Positions 56,044 through 64,000 of a DNA stretch of 64,000 bases are shown piece by piece. The first letter of the stretch is position 1. Each line of letters opens with the position of its first letter. The position numbers were made by a program, and so were the translations under genes. Source of the stretch: Lachnospiraceae bacterium (GTDB lineage: Bacteria; Bacillota; Clostridia; Lachnospirales; Lachnospiraceae); NCBI GenBank assembly GCA_024697225.1, contig JAILGA010000104.1:1-64000 (forward strand), written 5' to 3'. The notes under the pieces are model-generated. The model did no database searches, was not told the DNA's origin, and saw nothing but the letters and a program-made list of their open reading frames with translations.

Positions 56044-58059
56044 ATGAAAGAAAAGAAGAGAGGGTCTCTGAAGAAATCACTTCTCGGAAAGATCATAATA
56101 TTTGTGGCGATCATAATAGTGATCATCACTCAGATAACGGTAAAGCTGGCAGTTGATAACATCCAGTCACTTACCAACAAGATCCTTGCCGATGAATCCG
56201 TGAACTATGCAAATACGGTCTCAAACTGGTGGAGCCACATAGAGGAGCGCACCAAGCAGACCGCCGATGTCGTGAGGAATCTGCCCGAGATCTCGCATGA
56301 CGACATGCTGGCTATGCTTCTCAAGCTTACCGCGGAGGATCCCGATTCACAGGATATTTACATGGCATACGGAAATGATAATGTATTCCTTGACGGATCA
56401 GGCTGGATCCCGGACGATACTTTTGTATTCACCGACAGAGCCTGGTATCAGGGCGCCATTGCCAAGGGCGGGGCCATCTATTCCTCTGAGCCGTACATCG
56501 ACGCGTCAACAGGCAAGACCTGCCTCGCCTGTTCGATCATGATAGCCGACGGCATCGTATTGAGCAGTGACATCAACTTTGACAAGGTCGCTGAACGGGT
56601 CAACAGCTTTCAGTCCATTTCACCCGAGGCGAAATTCTATATCATAAATAAGGAGACAAAGGATGTACTCATAAGCAACAACGCATCCTGTGTCGGGGAA
56701 CAGGTCGGCGCTTCAGGCGATCCCATCGTACAGGCCATGAGCGATATATTCAGTTCCTTCAATACCGGTCTTACGGCGGATGAGAGCAAGGTTCTCACTC
56801 TCAAGACCTCAGCCGGGACGGTCATGATCACTGCCACAGATATCCCCGATACCACCTGGATGGTTGTAAGTGCCGCGCCCTCCACCCTCTTAAGCGATGC
56901 CATATGGAAAGTCATGATCTTCACATTTGCCAGTGCCATCATCCTTCTTATCGCACTCTCGATCATCATGTACTTCATAATCAATAAGGCACTCAACCCT
57001 GTTGCCACCATTACCGAGCGCATCACGGACATCAGCAAGGGCGACTTCACCGTAAGCATCGAGCCTGAAGGGAACAACGAGATCACTACTCTCGCAGAGA
57101 GTCTCAACGAATATATAAACAAGATGAGAGCCACTCTCAACTCGCTCTCGGATATCTCCGGTGCCATGAACAGCAGAGCCAGCGAGTGCTTCGACATCTC
57201 GCATATTCTTGCGGACAGTAACCGCAATCAGGGCGGTTCTCTTGAGAGGCTCAATTCTACACTGGGCGACATGAATTTATCTCTCGGCGATATTGCAAGC
57301 GCTGCAGCGGATCTGGCATCCACTTCCGGACAGCTGGCAGTTAATGCCGACAACGTCCGTGAGCTGTGCAACGAGACCCTCGAGGCCTCAGGCAAGGGCA
57401 AAGATGAGATGGAGAGCATGACAAAGAATGTCAGAACTCTCAACGAGACGATAGCCGGTCTCACCGAGCTCATCCACGCTACAGCGAAATCCATCGACGA
57501 GATCACAGGTATCACGGATACTATCACCGCGATCTCCTCTCAGACCAACCTCCTTTCCCTCAACGCTTCGATCGAGGCAGCCCGTGCGGGAGAGATGGGC
57601 AAAGGCTTCGCTGTCGTCGCGAGCGAGGTCGGTACCCTGGCAACCCAGTCCACTCAGGCGACCGAGACCATCCGCAGACTGATTGACGAGGTCACGCACA
57701 ATATCAATGAGATCAACAAGAAGGCCGATATCTGCATGAAGGATATGGAAGCCTGCATCAGCGGTGTGGACGGTGCGAACGAGTCCTTTGACCTGATCAT
57801 CGGTGATATAGCAAAGGCCACGGACGGCATCGTGGAGATCGCAAACGGCATAAACAGGATCAACGAAGTAGCAACGAACAATGAGACCACCACGAGAGAA
57901 CAGGCCGAGAATATCAATAGCGTGCTCAGCCTCAGCGACATGATCGTCGATGAGAGCAACAGACTCAATGCAGAGACAGACAATATCACCAATATTTCCG
58001 AAAACCTGAACCAGTATTCAGACAAGATCAATTCGGATCTGTCACAGTATACTGTCTGA
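56044..58059 (+). CDS. Methyl-accepting chemotaxis protein (Cache-like sensor, HAMP, MCP signal)
   Basis: Two TMs flanking Cache-like domain; hairpin tip [39 protein letters not shown]. Confidence 0.96.
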   Translation: MKEKKRGSLKKSLLGKIIIFVAIIIVIITQITVKLAVDNIQSLTNKILADESVNYANTVSNWWSHIEERTKQTADVVRNLPEISHDDMLAMLLKLTAEDPDSQDIYMAYGNDNVFLDGSGWIPDDTFVFTDRAWYQGAIAKGGAIYSSEPYIDASTGKTCLACSIMIADGIVLSSDINFDKVAERVNSFQSISPEAKFYIINKETKDVLISNNASCVGEQVGASGDPIVQAMSDIFSSFNTGLTADESKVLTLKTSAGTVMITATDIPDTTWMVVSAAPSTLLSDAIWKVMIFTFASAIILLIALSIIMYFIINKALNPVATITERITDISKGDFTVSIEPEGNNEITTLAESLNEYINKMRATLNSLSDISGAMNSRASECFDISHILADSNRNQGGSLERLNSTLGDMNLSLGDIASAAADLASTSGQLAVNADNVRELCNETLEASGKGKDEMESMTKNVRTLNETIAGLTELIHATAKSIDEITGITDTITAISSQTNLLSLNASIEAARAGEMGKGFAVVASEVGTLATQSTQATETIRRLIDEVTHNINEINKKADICMKDMEACISGVDGANESFDLIIGDIAKATDGIVEIANGINRINEVATNNETTTREQAENINSVLSLSDMIVDESNRLNAETDNITNISENLNQYSDKINSDLSQYTV

Positions 58060-58095
58060 TCACAGCTATCCGGATCAAAACAAATCAGGAAAAAA

Positions 58096-58123
58096 GCGCC
58101 GCACCGGTTTCCCGGTGCGGCGC
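58096..58123 (-). terminator. Terminator downstream of flotillin-like gene
   Basis: 12-bp perfect stem GCGCCGCACCGG/CCGGTGCGGCGC followed on minus strand by T6. Confidence 0.92.
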
Positions 58124-58163
58124 TCATTATTTACAGGTTCTTCCGATAACGATCCCGGAGTGT

Positions 58164-59657
58164 TTACTCCTTCGTCACTTTCACCTCTGCCCCTGTCAGA
58201 TCCACCTTGCGATTGACCTTTGCATCATAGGTGTTGGCTCTCATGATCTCCGTGAAATCAACCCCTGTTGCCTCGCTCATGGTATCAAAGACCTGTTTCA
58301 TGACCACGGGCAGGTTGCCGGATATCTGACTCGCTCCGTTTGCCCCGTCGCCTGTGCCGTAGATATTGATCTTATCGATCTGCGACAGAGGCTTTGCGAT
58401 CTCCGCAGCCATCTCAGGCATGATCTTAATCATCATCTCCGCCATGGCGGCTCCGTTGTACTTCTTGTAGGCCTCTGCCTTCTTTTCCATCGCCTCGGCT
58501 TCCGCGATACCCTTTGCGCGAATGGCCTCCGCCTCTGCAAGACCCTTTGCAGCGATACCTGCTGCCTCTGCGTCATATTTTGCCTTGATACCTGCGGCTT
58601 CCTGCTCGGCCGCATACTTCAGTGCCTCAGCCTGCGCCTTCTTCGCCTCGGCGTTCTGCTCCTGCTCATATTTCTCGGCCTCGGCGTTCTTCTGGCGCTT
58701 TACGAGTTCGGCTTCAGCTGCCTGTGCTGCGCGATACTTCTCTGCATCAGCCTTCTTCTCGATCTCGGCTGCCAGCTCCTGCTGCTTGACTATGACTTCC
58801 TTCTGTCTGAGCTCTGCTTCCCTCTCGGCCTTTGCGATCTGGGCATTCACGGTTGCTGCCTGGATGGTCTTCTCCTGCTCCTGCTCCTGGATCTTGTAAG
58901 CAGCATCAGCCTCGGCATTCTTGGTGTCGGCCTGTTTCTTGAGTTCCGCCTGTCTGATGGCCAGCGCGTTGTTCTTTTCGGCTATCTCTGTCTGCGCCAG
59001 CACTCTCGCGTCATTGGCCGCCTTGTCCGCCTCTGCCCTTGCTATTGCCACATCCCTGTCGGCCTGTGCCTTTGCAATGGCAGCATCCTTCTTTATCTTG
59101 GCGGTATTGTCCATTCCCAGATCGCTTATGAGGCCGTTCTCATCGGTGACATTCTGGATATTGCAGGAGAGGATCTCGATACCCAGCTTGCTCATATCCC
59201 TGGACGCCTTTTCCATGACCTGATCCGAGAATGAATCCCTGTCAGTATTTATCGCCTTGAGTGCCAGTGTTCCGATTATCTCACGCATATTGCCCTGCAG
59301 CGAATCCTGGAGATCCATTGTGATCTGCTCGGACGTCTTGTTCAGGAAGTTCTTGGCAGCCAGCTGTATGGCATCCGGATCCGTTCCTATCCTTACCTTT
59401 GCGACAGCATCCACATTGACATTGATGAAATCGTTTGTGGGGACTGACTGCTCGGTCTTGATATCGACGGTCATCTGCCCCAGGTACAGTTTGTCTACTC
59501 TCTCGAGGAACGGGATCTTGATGCCTGCCCTTCCGATCAGTATACGCGGGCGGCGCCTCAGTCCCGAAATGATGAAGGCTTTGTCCGGCGGAGCCTTCAC
59601 ATATCCCGCTGCCGCTACTAGTAACAGTGCCACAACTACGACTAAAAGAATGATCAT
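58164..59657 (-). CDS. Flotillin/SPFH-domain protein
   Basis: N-terminal TM hairpin, PPDKAFIISG SPFH, long E/A/K-rich coiled coil with EAEAIRAKGIAEAEAM; SD AAAGGAGG before MIILLV (track ORF to 59798). Confidence 0.95.
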   Translation of the reverse strand: MIILLVVVVALLLVAAAGYVKAPPDKAFIISGLRRRPRILIGRAGIKIPFLERVDKLYLGQMTVDIKTEQSVPTNDFINVNVDAVAKVRIGTDPDAIQLAAKNFLNKTSEQITMDLQDSLQGNMREIIGTLALKAINTDRDSFSDQVMEKASRDMSKLGIEILSCNIQNVTDENGLISDLGMDNTAKIKKDAAIAKAQADRDVAIARAEADKAANDARVLAQTEIAEKNNALAIRQAELKKQADTKNAEADAAYKIQEQEQEKTIQAATVNAQIAKAEREAELRQKEVIVKQQELAAEIEKKADAEKYRAAQAAEAELVKRQKNAEAEKYEQEQNAEAKKAQAEALKYAAEQEAAGIKAKYDAEAAGIAAKGLAEAEAIRAKGIAEAEAMEKKAEAYKKYNGAAMAEMMIKIMPEMAAEIAKPLSQIDKINIYGTGDGANGASQISGNLPVVMKQVFDTMSEATGVDFTEIMRANTYDAKVNRKVDLTGAEVKVTKE

Positions 59658-59903
59658 AACACGCCTCCTTTCAAGAGCTTGTCTGTGTGTTGCGAGTATA
59701 CTATCATGCCTGAAACGGCAGATAAAGTCACAGCTTTGCGGGATAAATCGCGATAATTTCACTTTTTTGGCAAAATATCCCTTTGACTGCAGGCTCATTT
59801 ACCACCGCCGACACATCAATACTAACATACCGAACTGGTGAATTCATCATGCTTATGATAAACTTATTCTGTTGCGGACATCTGCTGAATAAACCGGAGG
59901 TGT

Positions 59904-62462
59904 ATGATGAGACAGACGATCCTTGATGAGAAATGGACCTTTCGAAGAGGTTTTCTGGATTCCATAGGGCAGCTGGATGAGGATCCGGGGACCACGGTTG
60001 ATCTTCCCCATGACGGTATGATAAATACGCCGGTCTCGCCCGATGCGCCTGCGGGATCTGACAGCGGTTACTTCACGGGCGGAATGACCAATTACACAAA
60101 GTACGTGATGTTCCCCGAAGAATGGAAGGACGGCTGCACCGGGCTCTATTTCGACGGGGCGATGATGAACGTGACGGTTGAGATAAACGGCTGCCTCGCC
60201 GGACGTCATCACTACGGATACTCCCCTTTCTACATTGATCTCACCCCATATGTGACCTTCGGGAAGGAAAACCGCATCACGATCAATACCAACACAAGCA
60301 TGCAGCCCAATTCAAGGTGGTACACGGGTTCGGGACTCTACCGCGGCGTCAGGCTCTGCCACGGCCCAAGGATACATATAGCACCGGACGGCATATTTGT
60401 ATATACAAAAGAGATCACGGATACGCACGCTTTTCTCGAAGCCCGTATCGAAGTGGAGAACGCGGCTTCAGTGAGCAGACTGGCCGAAGTTACGCTCTCC
60501 CTTTCGGAAGAGGGAGGCGATCCAGGTGCCGCAGTCACGGCAAAAAAAGTGATCCATATCTCAGCCGGCAGTACGGGCACTGCCAGAATGGCGTTTCCCG
60601 TCGCATCCCCGAAGCTTTGGAGCGCAGATGATCCGAACCTATATTCCGTAAAGGCATCGGTCCGCGACCTCGGCGAATACAGAACACACTGCGACGGAAT
60701 ACTCTCTGCAACGGACAATACTGCATCAGACGCATCCGTTTCCAGTTTTGATACTGATGAAGCCTCTGCTCTGTTCGGCATCCGTACCGTCACCGCAGAC
60801 CCCATCCGCGGACTTCGTATCAACGGTGCGGAAACCAAACTGAAAGGCGGCTGTCTGCACCATGATAACGGTCTCCTGGGCGCTGTATCTCTGTATGAGA
60901 CCGAGTCAAGAAAGGTTAAGAAGCTCAAGGAAGCGGGATTCAACGCGGTCCGCACCGCCCACAATCCCCCGTCATCCGCGCTTGTAGAGGCCTGCGACAG
61001 ACTTGGCATGTACATCTTTGACGAGGCATTCGATGCCTGGGGCATTGCAAAGAGAGGCGGCGACTACAGCCAGTTCTTTGAAGCAGATCACGAGAAGGAT
61101 CTGACAGCTTTTGTAAAGAGAGACAGGATACACCCCTCCGTCATCATCTGGTCGACGGGAAATGAGATTCCCGAGCGGGGAGGCCTGGGTAACGGATATG
61201 CCCTTGCGGATGAGCTGGCGGATATAATAAGACGACTCGACGCTACGAGGCCTGTAAGCAACGGGATCTGTTCCATGTGGAGCGGTCTCGATGACGAACT
61301 CGCCATCGGACAGAGGCAGGAACAGAACGCGGGAAATGAGGCGGGAAGCACCCTGTGGGAGCGCGCCACCGAACCCTTTACAAACGGACTGGACATGGTG
61401 GGCTACAACTATATGGAAGATATATATGAGAGAGACCATGAAATGTTCCCCGAGCGTGTAATCCTTGGTTCCGAGAACTTCCCCCAGCAGATCGGCTACC
61501 GCTGGCCACTTGTTGAGAGCCTGCCCTATGTGACAGGTGACTTCACATGGACAGCCTGGGATTACCTGGGCGAAGCGGGCATCGGTAAAGCGGCATATGT
61601 AGAAAAAGATGATCCGCTTGTAGAAAAAGGGCCTTGGGCACTTATGCCCCAGTTTACCTCTCACTTCCCCTGGCGCACGGCAAACTGCGCGGATTTTGAT
61701 ATCACTGGTCACAGATGTCCCCAGGGTGATTACAGGAGCGTCGTCTTCGGCAGTGACAAGACATATCTGTACAGCATGCATCCCGATACCTTCGGAAAGG
61801 TACAGGTCATGAGCATGTGGGGATTCCCGGGAGTTCTGTCTTCCTGGAACTATAAAGGGTACGAAGGAAAGCCCGCCATGCTTGTTGTCTACTCCCGCGC
61901 CGAGGAGGTGGAAGTGCTTGTAAACGGAAAGAGCCTTGGCAGAAAGAAAGTCGGAAATGAAAAGCCCATGCCCTGCTCCGTCACATTTGAGACCGTATAT
62001 GAACCGGGAAAAGTCGAATCCATAAGCTTCAGTGGCGGAAAAGAGATCAGCCGTGACACGCTGATTACTGCCGGAGAGCCTGCACAGATCGCACTTATAC
62101 CCGAGAAGGATGAAATGCGCGCAGACGGCCATGACGTGATATATGTAGAGATAGAGATCCGCGATAAGGACGGCAATATCGTTCCTGATACTGACCTGAA
62201 GCTCACCGCAGAAATAGAAGGAAATGCGGTTCTCGCGGCCTTCGGCTCAGGAAATCCGGTGACCGATGAGGATTATACAGATCCTCACACGACCTCCTTC
62301 AGAGGCCGTGCCATGGCTGTGATACGTGCGGCTTACGAAGCAGGTGCAATAGGCCTGAAGGTCTTGGCGGATGGTCTTACCGCTGTATCCGCCGACGGCA
62401 ACGCACTTCCGGCAGAGGGGCTGGCACTTCGTTCGTATATGGATGAAAGCCGCGAATCATAG
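59904..62462 (+). CDS. Glycoside hydrolase family 2 (beta-galactosidase-like)
   Basis: GH2 motifs: GSGLYRGVRL, KLKGGCLHHDNGLLGA, FNAVRTAHNPPS, IIWSTGNEI (acid/base E), ILGSENFP (nucleophile E). Confidence 0.95.
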   Translation: MMRQTILDEKWTFRRGFLDSIGQLDEDPGTTVDLPHDGMINTPVSPDAPAGSDSGYFTGGMTNYTKYVMFPEEWKDGCTGLYFDGAMMNVTVEINGCLAGRHHYGYSPFYIDLTPYVTFGKENRITINTNTSMQPNSRWYTGSGLYRGVRLCHGPRIHIAPDGIFVYTKEITDTHAFLEARIEVENAASVSRLAEVTLSLSEEGGDPGAAVTAKKVIHISAGSTGTARMAFPVASPKLWSADDPNLYSVKASVRDLGEYRTHCDGILSATDNTASDASVSSFDTDEASALFGIRTVTADPIRGLRINGAETKLKGGCLHHDNGLLGAVSLYETESRKVKKLKEAGFNAVRTAHNPPSSALVEACDRLGMYIFDEAFDAWGIAKRGGDYSQFFEADHEKDLTAFVKRDRIHPSVIIWSTGNEIPERGGLGNGYALADELADIIRRLDATRPVSNGICSMWSGLDDELAIGQRQEQNAGNEAGSTLWERATEPFTNGLDMVGYNYMEDIYERDHEMFPERVILGSENFPQQIGYRWPLVESLPYVTGDFTWTAWDYLGEAGIGKAAYVEKDDPLVEKGPWALMPQFTSHFPWRTANCADFDITGHRCPQGDYRSVVFGSDKTYLYSMHPDTFGKVQVMSMWGFPGVLSSWNYKGYEGKPAMLVVYSRAEEVEVLVNGKSLGRKKVGNEKPMPCSVTFETVYEPGKVESISFSGGKEISRDTLITAGEPAQIALIPEKDEMRADGHDVIYVEIEIRDKDGNIVPDTDLKLTAEIEGNAVLAAFGSGNPVTDEDYTDPHTTSFRGRAMAVIRAAYEAGAIGLKVLADGLTAVSADGNALPAEGLALRSYMDESRES

Positions 62463-62507
62463 AAAACATATATCACACATCAACTGCAGAATAAATGACG
62501 AGGCATA

Positions 62508-63818
62508 ATGACTATGACTGAACATACGACAGACATCAAAGCCGCCGTGATATTGAAAAAAGGTGAAGGCCGCACACTCAAAGCCGGAGGCCCCTGGGTA
62601 TACGACAATGAGATCGACAGGACGGAGGGAATCTATGAAAACGGCGATATCATAGCCGTTCGTGATTTCGACGGCTTCTTTCTCGGCTGGGGATTCATAA
62701 ACGATCACTCGAAGCTCAGAGTACGCATCATGTCAAGAAGAGAGGATGTGCCCGTGACCCCTGCCCTCATTGAGAGCAGGATAAGGGCCGCATGGAAATA
62801 CCGGAAAGCTGTCATGGCGGATTATATATCGGAATTCCTGTCACCTGAAGATGCAGGATCTGACTACATACCGGGTGCAAAGGAATATACCGAACTGTCC
62901 TGCAGACTTGTATTCGGCGAAGCGGACCTGCTGCCCGGTATAACCATAGATAAATTCTCCGATGTGCTGGTCATCGAATCCCTTGCTCTCGGTACCGACC
63001 TCATGAAGGAAAGCATACTCGAAGCATGTAGAAAAATCCTTCTCGAAGACGGTGTAAATATCCGCGGCATCTACGAGAGAAGTGATGCAAAGGTGCGGGA
63101 GCTGGAGGGTCTCGAAAGAGTGAAGGGCTTTATCGGCGAACCCTTTAACACAAATGTTCTGATCGAAGAAAACGGGATCAGTTATTATGTGGATGTGGAA
63201 AACGGACAGAAGACCGGTTTCTTCCTCGATCAGAAATTCAACAGACAGGCCGTCAGAGGACTCTGCAGAGGCAAAAAGGTCCTCGACTGCTTTACCCACA
63301 CGGGCTCCTTCGCGCTCAATGCAGCGGTTGCCGGCGCTTCCGAAGTCCTTGCCGTCGACGCCTCGGACACAGGAATAGCGCAGGCAAAGGAAAACGCGGA
63401 GCTGAATATCCTTCTGGATGAGATCCGGTTCGAAGTCGCAGACGTCTTTGATCTGCTTCCCGCCCTTGAAGAAAAGGGCGAGAGCTTTGATGTCGTGATT
63501 CTCGATCCTCCGGCCTTTACAAAATCCCGTGCCTCTGTCAAAAAAGCCGTCACAGGCTATCGCGAGATCAATATGCGAGGCATGCGGCTGGTCCGAAACG
63601 GCGGCTTTCTGGCAACCTGCTCCTGCTCCCACTTCATGGAACCGGAACTTTTTGCAAAAACGCTGCAGGAAGCGGCAAAAGGTGCCCGCCGCACCCTCCG
63701 TCAGGTCGAATTCCGCACACAGTCCCCGGATCATCCCATACTCTGGACGGGCTCGGGCGGCACCGAGAACTCATATTACCTCAAATTCTATATCTTCCAG
63801 GTATTTGAGGAAAAATAG
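62508..63818 (+). CDS. rlmI: Class I SAM-dependent rRNA (cytosine-C5) methyltransferase, RlmI-like
   Basis: N-terminal PUA-like; ENGQKTGFFLDQKFNR, VLDCFTHTGSFALNAA, VILDPPAFTKS. Confidence 0.93.
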   Translation: MTMTEHTTDIKAAVILKKGEGRTLKAGGPWVYDNEIDRTEGIYENGDIIAVRDFDGFFLGWGFINDHSKLRVRIMSRREDVPVTPALIESRIRAAWKYRKAVMADYISEFLSPEDAGSDYIPGAKEYTELSCRLVFGEADLLPGITIDKFSDVLVIESLALGTDLMKESILEACRKILLEDGVNIRGIYERSDAKVRELEGLERVKGFIGEPFNTNVLIEENGISYYVDVENGQKTGFFLDQKFNRQAVRGLCRGKKVLDCFTHTGSFALNAAVAGASEVLAVDASDTGIAQAKENAELNILLDEIRFEVADVFDLLPALEEKGESFDVVILDPPAFTKSRASVKKAVTGYREINMRGMRLVRNGGFLATCSCSHFMEPELFAKTLQEAAKGARRTLRQVEFRTQSPDHPILWTGSGGTENSYYLKFYIFQVFEEK

Positions 63819-63850
63819 GTGCCGGCAAACACCTGTTTACATAAGTCCGA

Positions 63851-64000
63851 CTATAGCGGCTCCCTCTCATTATACATGTCGACCATCTCCCTTATCTTCG
63901 GGGCAGGCTTTGTGATGTTCTGCATCGACTCTCCTCTGTTCATTGTGTCGATAATGGCGGCGATATACCTCTCCATATTGACTCCGCAGTAATACTCTCT
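63851..64000 (-). CDS. C-terminal fragment of a protein truncated by the window edge
   Basis: Open frame to right edge: ...EYYCGVNMERYIAAIIDTMNRGESMQNITKPAPKIREMVDMYNEREPL*. Confidence 0.6.
   Translation of the reverse strand, partial: REYYCGVNMERYIAAIIDTMNRGESMQNITKPAPKIREMVDMYNEREPL

Noticed and set aside
58440-58960. Low-complexity repeats in the flotillin-like gene
   Set aside because: Normal Ala/Glu/Lys-rich coiled coil of SPFH/flotillin proteins, not a novel repeat.
1-64000. CRISPR arrays, prophage, transposons or defence islands
   Set aside because: No regularly spaced repeats, transposase, integrase, Cas or known defence genes were seen on either strand.

Overview
The window looks like chromosomal DNA from an anaerobic Firmicute, probably Lachnospiraceae (inferred from gene content; not tested). 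I support 48 complete CDS, one truncated CDS at the right edge, one tRNA-Gly(GCC), several rho-independent terminators and several promoter/operator sites. I saw no rRNA, CRISPR array, transposase or phage genes. Most genes are transport, central metabolism, glycan degradation and housekeeping. The best candidate for an under-described system is a signalling block at 9692-20712. It contains a BMP-family (nucleoside-binding-type) lipoprotein translationally coupled to a giant receptor (ECF-S-like membrane domain + two-component-type beta-propeller + HD-GYP). A second ECF-S-like + sensor + HD-GYP protein is transcribed divergently, followed by a hybrid histidine kinase with no obvious sensor domain and a degenerate HD-GYP protein carrying two tandem beta-sandwich-like C-terminal repeats. 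The two receptors share an intergenic inverted repeat whose arms overlap both -35 regions. Other notable items: a fourth HD-GYP protein with a CBM2-like extracytoplasmic domain; a GH9-like lipoprotein lacking canonical catalytic motifs; three TTAG-N6-CTAA operators at the feo promoter; a duplicated gene-end/terminator; overlapping ileS/nudC promoters with a predicted leaderless nudC mRNA; and a 128-nt imperfect palindrome. All family assignments come from recognition of motifs in the translations; no searches were run.
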